Shown here piece after piece: positions 45,158-54,620 of a stretch of 64,000 nt of DNA. Below the pieces are notes generated by a model, which ran no database searches, was not told the origin of the DNA, and saw only the letters and a list, made by a program, of their open reading frames with translations. Both the position numbers and the translations under genes were made by a program. Within the stretch, counting starts at the first letter, position 1; every line of letters starts with the position of its first letter. This DNA comes from an uncultured Tateyamaria sp. (lineage in GTDB: Bacteria > Pseudomonadota > Alphaproteobacteria > Rhodobacterales > Rhodobacteraceae): the NCBI RefSeq assembly GCF_947503415.1, contig NZ_CANNDS010000001.1, positions 372,001 through 436,000 on the forward strand, written 5' to 3'.

Positions 45158-46225
45158 ATGAGCATTCAATCCAAGGCCGCTCCCGTCCGGTTCGAGGGCG
45201 TGTCGAAAGTCTTTGGCAAAGACGTGGTCGCCGTCGACAGCATCGACCTGCATGTCGAGGCCGGCAAACTCGTCACGCTGCTGGGGCCATCGGGCTGCGG
45301 CAAGACAACGACACTGCGCATGATCGCTGGACTGGAGATGGCCAGTTCGGGCCGCATTCTGATCGGCGATCGCGATGTAACCCGCCTGCCCGCCACTGAC
45401 CGCGACGTATCCATGGTGTTTCAATCCTACGCACTGTTCCCCCACATGAGCGTGCTGGAAAATGTGATGTACGGTCTGACCTTTTCGGGCTTTTCGAAGG
45501 ACGAGTCACGAACCCGCGCGCTTCACGGTCTGGACTTGGTCGGCCTGAAGGGCTTTGACGACCGCCTGCCATCCGAGCTGTCGGGTGGACAGCAACAGCG
45601 TGTCGCCGTGGCCCGTGCACTGGTTCTTGAGCCGCAAGTGCTCTTGTTCGACGAACCCCTGTCGAACCTCGATGCAAAATTGCGCCGGCAGGTGCGCGAA
45701 GACATTCGGGCGATCCAGCAGGACCTCGGCCTCACCGTCGTCTACGTCACCCACGATCAGGAAGAAGCACTGGCGGTTTCGGACGAAATTGTTGTGATGC
45801 GCAACGCGTCCATTGCCCAGATCGGCACACCACGGCAACTGTACGACGCCCCCAATGACCGCTTTGTTGCCGATTTCATCGGCGAGGCGAACCTGCTGAC
45901 ATGCCAGATCGTATCGGTCGACGGCGGCACAGCCACGATCGAGATCGACGGCTATCAACACAGCTTGCCAGCGCGCGGGCTTGGGCTTGGTCCGGCCACC
46001 CTTGCCGTGCGCCCCTCGCGGCTTCTCATCGGGCATGACACCGGTATCGCCGCCACGGTTGCAAAGGCCACTTATGTTGGCGTGCACATGGAATATACGC
46101 TGACGGGCGAATTCGGTCAGGTCTTTGCCGTGCTTGATGACGTGGACGACCCGCTGGAACCGGGAACAGAGGTCAGGATGGCCTTTGCAGCCAAAGGGCC
46201 GGTGCTGTTGCCCGAAGAAACCTAG
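45158..46225 (+). CDS. ABC transporter ATPase (FbpC/AfuC-like)
   Basis: 355 residues: an ABC domain (Walker A GPSGCGKTT, signature LSGGQQQR, Walker B LLFDEPLSNLD, H-loop YVTHDQEEALAVSD) followed by a C-terminal OB-like regulatory domain typical of Fbp/Pot/Ugp-type ATPases (PSRLLIGHDTGIAATV region). It energises the fused permease. The stop TAG overlaps the GTG start of the next gene by one base. The family is used for iron, spermidine, sugars and phosphate esters; ligand preference is set by the binding protein. Confidence 0.93.
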   Translation: MSIQSKAAPVRFEGVSKVFGKDVVAVDSIDLHVEAGKLVTLLGPSGCGKTTTLRMIAGLEMASSGRILIGDRDVTRLPATDRDVSMVFQSYALFPHMSVLENVMYGLTFSGFSKDESRTRALHGLDLVGLKGFDDRLPSELSGGQQQRVAVARALVLEPQVLLFDEPLSNLDAKLRRQVREDIRAIQQDLGLTVVYVTHDQEEALAVSDEIVVMRNASIAQIGTPRQLYDAPNDRFVADFIGEANLLTCQIVSVDGGTATIEIDGYQHSLPARGLGLGPATLAVRPSRLLIGHDTGIAATVAKATYVGVHMEYTLTGEFGQVFAVLDDVDDPLEPGTEVRMAFAAKGPVLLPEET

Positions 46226-46791
46226 TGCCAAAGCTTCTGGTCGTCACGCATCCCGAAGTGGTGGTCGAGCCAGATCGCCCGATCCCCGATTGGCGGCTGA
46301 GCGAAACCGGACGGAACCGCGCAACTGCCTTTGCCACCAGCGCGCATATGGCGCACGTCTCTGATATCTGGTGCAGCACTGAACGAAAGGCGCACGACAC
46401 AGCCGCGATCCTTGCCGTACCATGCACATTACCTGTCAATGTCGACCCGGCCCTTGGCGAAAACGACCGCAGCGCCACCGGTTTCCTGCCGCCCGCAGAG
46501 TTCGAAGCTGCGGCAGATGAGTTCTTTGCCAACCCGTCGAACAGCTTCCGGGGATGGGAACCGGCCGTGGACGCACAAGCGCGCATTTGCCAAGCTATAC
46601 AAAGAATTGCGTCGCAACATTCTGGTGGTGATCTTGCCATCGTCACCCACGGCGCGGTTGGAACGCTGCTTTGGTGTCACTTGATGCACCGGCCCATCGA
46701 CCGGACACATGATCAGCCTTCACAGGGGCATTTCTGGCAGGCAGACCTGTCGACGCTACGTCCGCAAACCGGTTGGCTGCCTATCGCCTGA
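46225..46791 (+). CDS. Histidine-phosphatase-like protein lacking the RHG arginine
   Basis: 188 residues starting with GTG at 46225. The fold matches the phosphoglycerate-mutase-like histidine phosphatase superfamily: strand and VTHPEVVV near the start, WRLSETGRNRATAFA, ERKAHDTAA, GENDRSATG and IVTHGAVGTLLW near the end. The phosphohistidine (H) of RHG is present as THP, so the flanking arginine that helps bind phosphate is a threonine; this THPEV form may be a recurrent alphaproteobacterial subgroup. Last gene after the AfuABC-like transporter, sharing a stop/start with the ATPase gene. Suggests cleavage of phosphate from an imported compound, if active. Confidence 0.75.
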   Translation: MPKLLVVTHPEVVVEPDRPIPDWRLSETGRNRATAFATSAHMAHVSDIWCSTERKAHDTAAILAVPCTLPVNVDPALGENDRSATGFLPPAEFEAAADEFFANPSNSFRGWEPAVDAQARICQAIQRIASQHSGGDLAIVTHGAVGTLLWCHLMHRPIDRTHDQPSQGHFWQADLSTLRPQTGWLPIA

Positions 46792-46804
46792 GCCGCGCCA
46801 AACG

Positions 46805-47596
46805 TCAGTCGTTCCACGCCTCATCAGCGATGGCCACCAGCGTTCCGAATACGTCCTGACTGCCTGCAATGACCCGCCCACCTGTCCGGATCATCTGGTC
46901 CGCGTCCTGTTCTTCGACCATGCCGCCGGCTTCCTCGATCATCAACTGACCCGCCAGACAATCCCACGCGTTCATATGCTCTTCGATGTAGCCCAGCAGC
47001 CGTCCGGCCGCGACATAGGCAAGCGACAACGCACCGCTGGCGTTCCGGTGATACAGCGCGCCCCGCTCGACCAGCGCCGCAAGGACAGGTATGACATGCG
47101 CCGCCTCAACCCGGTTTGAATAGCCGACAGACACTGTCCCGCTGTCCAGCGCGACACCGGACGCCACCCGCATCTCGGCGCCGTTCAACGTTGCCCCACC
47201 GCCACGTCGCGCCACATAGGTCTCATCGACATTCGGCTCATGGATCACGCCGATCTGGGTCTGCCCCTCCGAAACCCCCGCCAACACGATTGTCCACGCG
47301 GGGATGCCGTTGACGAAGTTCGTGGTGCCGTCGATGGGGTCGATCACCCAGTCAAATCCGCTCTGCCCCACTTTGGGCGCATGCTCTTCCCCGACGATAC
47401 CATCGTCGGGCCAAGCCTCTTCGATCCGTTCGCGGATATAGATTTCAACGTTTCTATCCGCCTCGCTGACCCAGTCCTGCGCGCCCTTTTGATCGATCAC
47501 AAGCGCACTTCTGTCTGCAAAATACCGAGCGGCTTTTGTACCTGCATCCCTGCACACGGCGATAGCAAACTCTTGGCGGGTTGAAAGGCTATCCAT
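46805..47596 (-). CDS. Inositol-monophosphatase-family phosphatase
   Basis: 263 residues. Contains the metal-binding motif WVIDPIDGTTNFVNGIP and the second signature MNAWDCLAGQLMIEEAGG, and the glutamates at EEHA, as in IMPase/SuhB/CysQ enzymes (Mg2+-dependent). It removes phosphate from inositol monophosphate, histidinol phosphate, PAP or related compounds; length is normal. The ATG at 47596 (MDSLSTRQEF) begins the family region; the upstream frame is open but unlike it. It converges on the histidine-phosphatase-like gene (14 bases apart), forming the end of the island. Confidence 0.92.
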   Translation of the reverse strand: MDSLSTRQEFAIAVCRDAGTKAARYFADRSALVIDQKGAQDWVSEADRNVEIYIRERIEEAWPDDGIVGEEHAPKVGQSGFDWVIDPIDGTTNFVNGIPAWTIVLAGVSEGQTQIGVIHEPNVDETYVARRGGGATLNGAEMRVASGVALDSGTVSVGYSNRVEAAHVIPVLAALVERGALYHRNASGALSLAYVAAGRLLGYIEEHMNAWDCLAGQLMIEEAGGMVEEQDADQMIRTGGRVIAGSQDVFGTLVAIADEAWND

Positions 47597-47978
47597 GGGC
47601 ACTCCGATTTCACATTGGCATCTGTTTGAACTTAGAGGACCGACGACCGGCATCGCAAATGCTGAGTTGAATATACCTTCGACCGGGGCAAACTGTGGAC
47701 GATGTGGCGCATTTTGATGGCCGCGTTACAAAAACAGAAAATCAGCACATGGACGCATGTCTCAGGCGCGCTCAACATGTCGAAAGGCGGGTAGCACTAT
47801 GGTTGCGCCTGTCTCCGTTCATCCGCCTCTCAAAGGGTGGCGCACTGGCAACGGAGGGTCCTTTTTGCACGCAACGGCTGCAAAATGTCTCAACATTGCC
47901 ATCACGTTGCGGTACTGTTCGCTTTAATAATTCCGAACCTATTATCAAAGCACTCCATTACCAGGGAACGCACGACCG
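47597..47978. other. 382-bp divergent intergenic region
   Basis: Between the IMPase (minus) and the 2OG oxygenase (plus). A T/A-rich stretch near 47930-47960 (TTTAATAATTCCGAACC) may hold the oxygenase promoter. No repeat, hairpin or gene is clear. Confidence 0.5.
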
Positions 47979-48815
47979 ATGACCGCTTATTACACCATCG
48001 ACCCCGACACGCTTCTGATTGAAAATGATGTGGCCAAGGCTGCCGGAGCCGCAAAAGCCGAAGCCTATCAATCTGCAGAGCCCTACCATCACGGCTGCAT
48101 CGACAACTTCCTGCCAGAGGCTGTGTTGGACCGCGTGCTTGAAGAACTGGGAACGATGCCCGAGGCGGAAACAAGCTTTTCCCGTGCACAGGAAAACCTG
48201 AAATCGTCCTTCATCCCGGAGCGTCTGCCCAACTACACCAAGAACCTGTTTTACGCCTTCAATGCGCGCCCTTTCATTCTGTTTCTGGAACAGATGACGG
48301 GCATCAAGGGATTGATCCCCGATCCCTACTTCATGGGCGCAGGCATCCACAAAACGCTCAATGGTGGGCACCTCGACATCCATGCCGATTTCAACTTCCA
48401 TGGCCAAATGCGGGTAGAACGTCGGCTTAACGTGCTGATCTACCTCAACCGGGACTGGAAGGAGGAATATGGCGGCTCCTTCGAGGTTTGGGACAAGGGC
48501 ATGACCACGAAAATGGCGAGCTTCGTGCCGACCTATAACCGTATGGTATGCTTTTCGACCGGCTCGGACACGTTCCATGGCAACCCCGAACCCGTGAACC
48601 ACCCTGATGGTGAGCCGCGCCAGTCGATCGCGCTTTATTACTACACTGCGACCTGGGATGCGTCGCGGAAAGGGCATGGGACGCTCTTCAAGCCGCGACC
48701 GGGTACCGTGGATCAGGCAGACAAGCTTGAAGCGCGCCGCGCTGTCATTCAGGATATCTTGCCACCTATCGTCTATCGCAGATTGGCAGGACCGCTCAGA
48801 CGCCTCGGGCTTTGA
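47979..48815 (+). CDS. 2OG-Fe(II) oxygenase (prolyl 4-hydroxylase-like)
   Basis: 278 residues. Contains the iron ligand motif in LDIHADFNF (H and D), the distal histidine in TFHGNPEPV, and arginine in EPRQSIALYYY that anchors 2-oxoglutarate: the P4H/2OG-Fe(II) double-stranded beta helix. N-terminal region contains YHHGCIDNFLPEAVLDRVL, which is typical of 2OG enzymes fused with or linked to sugar or polysaccharide loci in bacteria. No signal peptide. Upstream gap of 382 bases; AGGGA lies near the start. It is followed by a 470-base gap before the beta-helix gene and lies close to the polysaccharide locus. Confidence 0.85.
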   Translation: MTAYYTIDPDTLLIENDVAKAAGAAKAEAYQSAEPYHHGCIDNFLPEAVLDRVLEELGTMPEAETSFSRAQENLKSSFIPERLPNYTKNLFYAFNARPFILFLEQMTGIKGLIPDPYFMGAGIHKTLNGGHLDIHADFNFHGQMRVERRLNVLIYLNRDWKEEYGGSFEVWDKGMTTKMASFVPTYNRMVCFSTGSDTFHGNPEPVNHPDGEPRQSIALYYYTATWDASRKGHGTLFKPRPGTVDQADKLEARRAVIQDILPPIVYRRLAGPLRRLGL

Positions 48816-49285
48816 ACCACATATGACCGAAAGAGCATGAATATGGAAGGCGAAGGGTTTCGACTCTCCGCCACACCACTCGACCACGACATCCTGCATT
48901 TGAGGAACGATCAGAAACTGTCCAATCGCTTGGCGGCAGTCGGAGCTTGTGGGTGAGCCGGGATGTCCAGCTAACATCCTGCCCTTTTCAAGCAGAGGCA
49001 CTGCCCTGGCGTACTCGGGCGCGTCATACCTCCTGTTCGCAGAAACTGGAGCGCTGATGTTTTGGGAGCCGACATGCGCGCGCTGTACGTGGCTTCGCAC
49101 AAGACGGAACATAGCTAAGGTCAGCTGATCGCTCTCAACGCTGTATTGTCGCTCTTTCGGCTGAAGGCACACGCGTGCCGACACAAAATAAAACGGACAA
49201 AGTGCGTGCGCGCCTTGTCCGTTTTGGTTTTGTCAGAAGGATGGAAGGGAGAGGGCTGCGCTGGCGATGCCCTCCCCTTAGGATT
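48816..49285. other. 470-bp gap between oxygenase and beta-helix genes
   Basis: Convergent genes end at 48815 and 49286. The right part holds the terminator at 49190-49225. The left 360 bases have no convincing reading frame, repeat or RNA gene. Confidence 0.5.
49190..49225 (-). terminator. Rho-independent terminator for the beta-helix gene
   Basis: Eleven-base perfect arms AAAACGGACAA and TTGTCCGTTTT with a 14-base loop, 61 bases after the stop at 49286. Read on minus the stem ends in a U-rich TTTTATTTTG. Confidence 0.75.
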
Positions 49286-52200
49286 TTACCAGTATGCCCA
49301 GGCTTCAGCGCCGGACATGCAACCCATCGAAGACATTGCGCTTGCCATGGCCCCGTCATCCTCTTTGTCGAACGACGCGAATTTGCCGGCCGACATAACT
49401 GGCGCGTTGTCCGACCTTTCATCTTCCACCAGAACGACGTCACCGGCAGCAGAAGCGGCTGGCTCGTTGCCTATGTCGATCAGTACGTCGTCGGGTTGGA
49501 CATCAAACGTGCTGGCTGGGGGGGCGGATGCAAATACGAAGCTGTCAGCACCCGATGAACGATCACCGCCGGACGATTCTTCACGCCCTTCGCCACCATT
49601 GCTCTGGTCTGCGCCGTCGCGATCCCAATTGGCAGTCACGTCGTCGTCAACGGTGTTGTCGTCGCCAACAGTCCGCACTGAGGTGCCGGAGCCGGTGCCA
49701 AGGTCAAGCCACACCTCATCGGTGTTGTAGTTCACGGTGACAGTCGCGCCGCGCCCACCGAGGCCCAAAACATCGAAGCTGCCGATGTCGCCTGTGACTT
49801 GATCCGCGCTGATCAGAAGGTAGCTGCCGTTTCCAAGGTAGGACTGGCTCAGATCAACGGTCAGATCAACGTCACCCAGTTCGACACGGGACGAGACATT
49901 GCTGTTGTCACCAAATGCGCCGGACCGGAATTCGGAGATGCTGCCCAGACCGCTTGCGTCGTTGGCAATGGTCAGGTCAGCGCCCGCAAGGAAGCGAATG
50001 ATACCCTGCGCGCCGCCATCACCATCAAACCCTGTGCGTGCATCGGCACCGATGATGGTCAGCTCATCGTTGCTGCCCACGGTGAACGTCCCGCCATCGG
50101 CACTGAGGATCGCTTGTCCACTGTCGATAACAAGATCGACATTGCGGGACACCGAACCTGTATTGGCAAATCGTCCGCCGTCCTGTGTGATGCTGAGAAC
50201 TCCGGGGCCGCTGTACCCGTTCAGCCAAGCCTGACCAGCGTTGGTGATGTCGATTTGACCACCTGACACACCAGTCGTTGTCTGACCGGCGACGTTGAGC
50301 CGTCCATGCGACACGTCAAGCTGACCGCCGTCGCCAAAGTTGAGCCCATAGATGGTGTGCGTGCCGCCATAGATCACATGGTTGCCACCCAGATTGACAC
50401 GGTCGCCTGCCACACTGCCGGCCACATCGTCCGTGTCCCAGTTCATGCGGTTGTCCCAGCGCACGCCATCGCCCAATTCGTTGGGAATGAAGCGCACTTC
50501 ACGCGACTCCGTACGGGTCTCGTTCAGGATGCCAAAGGCTGCTTGGAAATAGGCGTTGAGCGTATCTGCTTCAACTTCATTCTGACCGATCCAAGCGACA
50601 AGATCTTCAAGGCTGGCATTCGGGTTGTTCAGGACAATTCTGGCCAGGTTGTCAGCCGTTGCCTGATCCAGAACACTGCGGTCCAGACCCTCGATGTTCT
50701 GGTTTTCACCTTCTTCGATGCCGCGCTCTGTGTGCCAGGTGCCATACCAGCGATAGACCATTGTATCGTCGAAATACGGGCTGTGCTCGTGGTTCAGACC
50801 GCCTTCGTTGATTGAACGTTCGGCCACTTCCTGTGGATCGTTAGGATCGGCCAGATGCGCGACAATGTTGCCCGTCAGAGTGGTGTCGTTGCCTCCGTTA
50901 TAGATGCCCATGGCATGGTAGCCTTGGCCTTCGTTTGCGGCGCGGTACCCAGCGGCCGTGATGACGTTGCCGGACACAAGTGTGAAGTTCCCGATGGGGC
51001 CCTCGCCCCAGAATTCACCACCGCGGAAGATCAGTCCGCCGCCGCTGTCCATCAGCAGGTTGTCTTCCACAAATGCGCCGCTGCGCAACTGTGCCGCCAT
51101 GGACGCCGCCGAGGCAGAGATGTTGTCGCGGAAGGTCGCGTCCAGCACGTCATGCTGAAAATAGATGCTGTGGGAATAGGTGCTGGCCGGTTGCGGACGG
51201 TCGCCGCTCCCGTAGTAGTCATAGCCTTCGTCCCAACCGATGCCGGTGAACCGCGTGCCTTCAATCAGAAGGCCTTCTGTGTCAGAGAAGTATGAGCCCG
51301 AGAAGCGCTCGACATGAGGGCTCCAGTTGTCGCCATAGCGCGGCGCGTCCGGCCCCGTATCCAGCATATTGGAATCGCGCAGCGTAAAGCTGTCTGCGCC
51401 TTCGACAACAACCCATCCCAGGTCCGTTGCCGTGATTGAATCAACGAGGATGTTTCCGCTGCCATCGGTTGAACCACGGAAAAGCAATTCGTCCGTGATA
51501 TTAAGATCATGGAGGACGATGTTGGTGAAGGTCTCACCATTGTACCCGGCCACCCAGTGGTTGCTGGCCAGAACCGGTTGTTCGCCTTCTCCGTAGGAGG
51601 TGATCACGACCGGATGCAGTGGGCTTTCACCATGGATCCCCGCTGGCATAAGCGCGTTGTCCGCGATCTGGTCGTAGGTATAGCCACTTTCCAGACGCAG
51701 CCAGTGCGAGCTGGCGACTGCATCTTCGCCGGTGGCAAAGTTACGTCCCGTCAGTTCCCACCACAGCATCATGCCGGCGTCTTGGGCCAAGGCCGTGTCC
51801 GCGCTCGAACCGTAGTTGGGATGCTCAGCGAGCCATTCGCCGGTGATTTGCCAGGTCTGCAACCCTTCCTGGGCCGCAATATCGGAGATGGTCAGGGCAT
51901 CTGACGACGCAGAGACATAGACCTCACGGTGGTTCTCACCGGTTTCAATGACCAGTTCACCATCGTCATCGGTCTCCAGCATATAGTGGTTGGCGCCGGT
52001 GCCCCACCCGCCCTGTTGGCTGGGGGCTGTGACGTTGAAATTGAAGGTCTGCTGTGAGGTGTTCCCGTTCGCGTCCGTGATTTCTACTGTGAAATCAAGC
52101 GCTCCCGTATGGTCGGACTCTGTCATGACGAGTGCGAGCGAATTGTCAGGGTTGACCGTCAGAGTGCCGTGGTCGGGTCCATCAATAATCGTAATATTGC

Positions 52201-52288
52201 GCGCGGTTTCGTACCCATCCGTCTGGAGAGTTGTGACCCGAGCGCCGGATACTTGTGCAGTTGTGGAGGTATTCAGTGTGAGTGGCAT
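49286..52288 (-). CDS. Large parallel beta-helix-type extracellular protein
   Basis: 1000 residues from ATG 52288, with AAAAAGG seven bases upstream; another ATG at 52309 adds seven residues. Residues 1-95 form an Ig/cadherin-like strand-rich part (ITIIDGPDHGTLTVNPDNS). About 130-480 carry repeated short strands with N, G and D turns typical of a right-handed beta-helix (for example LFRGSTDGSGNILVDSITATD and NTLTGNIVAHL-like steps), and 560-800 a second strand-rich set (LNVAGQTTTGVSGGQIDITNAG). The C-terminus is acidic and flexible, ending SGAEAWAYW. No classical signal peptide is visible, so it may use a type I-like or other route. It could be a surface adhesin or a polysaccharide lyase near the polysaccharide locus; no catalytic motif identified. 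Confidence 0.8.
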   Translation of the reverse strand: MPLTLNTSTTAQVSGARVTTLQTDGYETARNITIIDGPDHGTLTVNPDNSLALVMTESDHTGALDFTVEITDANGNTSQQTFNFNVTAPSQQGGWGTGANHYMLETDDDGELVIETGENHREVYVSASSDALTISDIAAQEGLQTWQITGEWLAEHPNYGSSADTALAQDAGMMLWWELTGRNFATGEDAVASSHWLRLESGYTYDQIADNALMPAGIHGESPLHPVVITSYGEGEQPVLASNHWVAGYNGETFTNIVLHDLNITDELLFRGSTDGSGNILVDSITATDLGWVVVEGADSFTLRDSNMLDTGPDAPRYGDNWSPHVERFSGSYFSDTEGLLIEGTRFTGIGWDEGYDYYGSGDRPQPASTYSHSIYFQHDVLDATFRDNISASAASMAAQLRSGAFVEDNLLMDSGGGLIFRGGEFWGEGPIGNFTLVSGNVITAAGYRAANEGQGYHAMGIYNGGNDTTLTGNIVAHLADPNDPQEVAERSINEGGLNHEHSPYFDDTMVYRWYGTWHTERGIEEGENQNIEGLDRSVLDQATADNLARIVLNNPNASLEDLVAWIGQNEVEADTLNAYFQAAFGILNETRTESREVRFIPNELGDGVRWDNRMNWDTDDVAGSVAGDRVNLGGNHVIYGGTHTIYGLNFGDGGQLDVSHGRLNVAGQTTTGVSGGQIDITNAGQAWLNGYSGPGVLSITQDGGRFANTGSVSRNVDLVIDSGQAILSADGGTFTVGSNDELTIIGADARTGFDGDGGAQGIIRFLAGADLTIANDASGLGSISEFRSGAFGDNSNVSSRVELGDVDLTVDLSQSYLGNGSYLLISADQVTGDIGSFDVLGLGGRGATVTVNYNTDEVWLDLGTGSGTSVRTVGDDNTVDDDVTANWDRDGADQSNGGEGREESSGGDRSSGADSFVFASAPPASTFDVQPDDVLIDIGNEPAASAAGDVVLVEDERSDNAPVMSAGKFASFDKEDDGAMASAMSSMGCMSGAEAWAYW

Positions 52289-52669
52289 GAGTGCGCCTTT
52301 TTCATTCATTCCTTGGCGGTGGCAGGCCACCGGCAATACTTCTCCAGAGGCTTCCCATAGGGAAAGCCACCATTGATCGCGCATGCTTGCTCTGCGCGTT
52401 ATTTCACTTCAGCGGGTTACCTACTCGACTTCCTGCGTTAATTATTACTACCGAAACGTGCAGGAATTGGCCCCTCATTAAGGCGGTTTTACGGCAAGAA
52501 GGTAAACAGACAAGCCACCTGACCGGAAATTTTGAGAACTGTGGGAAATCTGCGCAGGAACTCGCCGACCGACCTAAGGTAGAGTGCAAGTCTTTGCTGC
52601 AAATGGAAGCGGACGGATGCGTTTGCGTCCAGTGCGCATATCCTTGCCGGTGTCTTGGCAAAGAGGCGC
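52289..52669. other. 381-bp region upstream of the beta-helix gene
   Basis: Holds the promoter region of the beta-helix gene (minus); AT-rich tracts occur around 52430-52450 (GCGTTAATTATTACTACC). Next to the asnB stop there is a weak hairpin (TTGCC/GGCAA, near 52643-52662). No gene found. Confidence 0.5.
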
Positions 52670-54619
52670 TTAGGAATCCAGGCTCTCCAGCCAGGCTTGG
52701 ACCATCAGCACGTTCCAGAGCTGCGGGCCCCAATTGAATCGCCCCGACAGGTGCTGCTGCCACAGCTTATCGATCAGGTCCGCATCGAAGTAGCCTTCGC
52801 GATTCAGACGCGTACGGTCCAGAAGGGCGGCGGCCCAGTCCTTGAGGCTGTCGCGCAACCACAGCCCGATGGGCACTTCGAACCCCATCTTGGGCCGTTC
52901 AATCAGGTCTTTGGGCACATGGCGGTACAGAACCTGCCGTAGGGCCCATTTGGTCGCGTCTCCACGTAGTTTCTGGTCCTCGGGCAGGCCCAGCGCAAAT
53001 TCCACAACCCGGTGATCAAGCAGCGGCGCACGGCTTTCGAGGGCGACAGCCATGGTTGCGCGGTCCACCTTGGCCAGAATGTCATCCACCATGTAGGTCA
53101 GCATATCGAGCTGCATCATGCGTTCTATATCACTCAAGGCACCCTGCGGCGGCAGATGCTCTGCCAGCATGGATTGCGGGTGCGACGCCCCCGGCACGGC
53201 AGCGTCTGGAAACCGCCAGACAGACACCATGGCACGGTGCAGGGTCTCCAGATCAGGTTGGCGCGCATAGTTGGCCAGACGGTGCAGACGCTGCCCGATG
53301 GGTTCCTTGCCCTGTGGCGTCGGGATGAGGCCCTGCAGCGCAGCAGTCAGCGTGGCGGCAGGAATGGCCCGAATGGCGCTCGCCCCCAAGTTGCGCAATG
53401 GCTGGGGCATTGATTTCAGTCGAGTGCGCAGTTTGCCCGCATGCGCATAGCGGCCGTAACCGCAGAACAACTCATCCCCGCCATCACCAGACAGGGACAC
53501 CGTCACATGCTCCCGTGCCAGCTTGGAGACGAGATAGGTGGGAATTTGCGAGCTGTCGGAGAAGGGCTCGTCATACATTGTGGGCAGCAGCGGCACGACG
53601 TCCCGCAATTCCTGATCCGTCACGTAAAGATCTGTGTGGTGGGTGCCCAGATGCCCGGCAACGGCCCGGGCAAACTCGGCTTCATTATAACGTGCTTCCT
53701 GAAACCCGATGGAGAAGGTGTGCACGGGCCGGTCTGACAGATGCTGCATGATGCCAACGATGGCGGAACTGTCGATCCCGCCCGACAGGAATGCACCCAG
53801 AGGCACATCCGACATCATCTGTTGGCCGACCGCATCCATCAGGAGGGCCTCCAGATCGTCTACAACCTGATCATCAGGGCGACGCACAGGCTTGGGCGCC
53901 GCAGCAACTTCTGCGCCATTCCAATAGAACTCCGTCTCTATTGCGCCGGTCGACGCCTCGATGGTCACCATTTCCCCAGGTCGGACCTTGCCGATCCCGC
54001 GATAGACGGAGCGGTCTTCACCCACATTGCCGTGGCGCAAGACTTCGACAAGGCTGTCGCGCGCGATCTCTCCCTCGAACGAAGGATGGGTACGCAGCGC
54101 CTTGAGCTCTGAACCAAAGAGCAATGCGCGAGCGTCCTCTGCGCCCTGCCAGCCATAGTAAAGCGGCTTTTCCCCCATACGGTCGCGGATCAGATACAGG
54201 GTCCGTGTTTCCCGGTCCCACAGCGAAATGGCGAACATGCCGATGGTCCGCTCCAGCGTGTCCCGCAGGCCCCAAATGTCGATCCCCGCCAGCAAGGTTT
54301 CGGTATCGGAGGTACCGCGCCACTCCGGAGCCTTTCCGGTGTCTTCCAACTCACGCCGCAAGATTTGGTGGTTGTAGATTTCACCGTTGAAACACAGCAC
54401 CCAACGCCCCGAAGCCGACGTCATGGGTTGCGTGCCCGCCGGGCTCAAATCAACAATAGCCAACCGCAGATGGCCAAGTGCCAATCCGGCATCGGCATCG
54501 CACCACTGGCCCTGACTGTCCGGTCCACGGTGGGCGATAGCCCGCATCATTGGCAGCAGGACTTCGTCGCGGGCCTGCCCGGGGGACGTCGTACACAGAA
54601 AACCGGTAATGCCGCACAT
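52670..54619 (-). CDS. asnB: Asparagine synthase (glutamine-hydrolysing)
   Basis: 649 residues. It begins MCGITGF with the nucleophile cysteine C2 of the class II glutaminase, and has the ATP-pyrophosphatase loop SGGIDSSAIVG in the C-terminal synthetase half. Length is that of the AsnB/WbpS-type subgroup, often found in surface-polysaccharide loci where it amidates a uronic acid or aspartate-like group rather than making free asparagine. The 1-base gap to the glycosyltransferase gene upstream supports this. First half ends around residue 210. It is the most downstream gene of the minus-strand polysaccharide operon. Confidence 0.93.
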   Translation of the reverse strand: MCGITGFLCTTSPGQARDEVLLPMMRAIAHRGPDSQGQWCDADAGLALGHLRLAIVDLSPAGTQPMTSASGRWVLCFNGEIYNHQILRRELEDTGKAPEWRGTSDTETLLAGIDIWGLRDTLERTIGMFAISLWDRETRTLYLIRDRMGEKPLYYGWQGAEDARALLFGSELKALRTHPSFEGEIARDSLVEVLRHGNVGEDRSVYRGIGKVRPGEMVTIEASTGAIETEFYWNGAEVAAAPKPVRRPDDQVVDDLEALLMDAVGQQMMSDVPLGAFLSGGIDSSAIVGIMQHLSDRPVHTFSIGFQEARYNEAEFARAVAGHLGTHHTDLYVTDQELRDVVPLLPTMYDEPFSDSSQIPTYLVSKLAREHVTVSLSGDGGDELFCGYGRYAHAGKLRTRLKSMPQPLRNLGASAIRAIPAATLTAALQGLIPTPQGKEPIGQRLHRLANYARQPDLETLHRAMVSVWRFPDAAVPGASHPQSMLAEHLPPQGALSDIERMMQLDMLTYMVDDILAKVDRATMAVALESRAPLLDHRVVEFALGLPEDQKLRGDATKWALRQVLYRHVPKDLIERPKMGFEVPIGLWLRDSLKDWAAALLDRTRLNREGYFDADLIDKLWQQHLSGRFNWGPQLWNVLMVQAWLESLDS

Positions 54620-54620
54620 A

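Noticed and set aside
47958-49184. Long minus-strand frame opposite the 2OG oxygenase
   Set aside because: The plus-strand oxygenase has all family motifs; the opposite frame is a high-G+C shadow.
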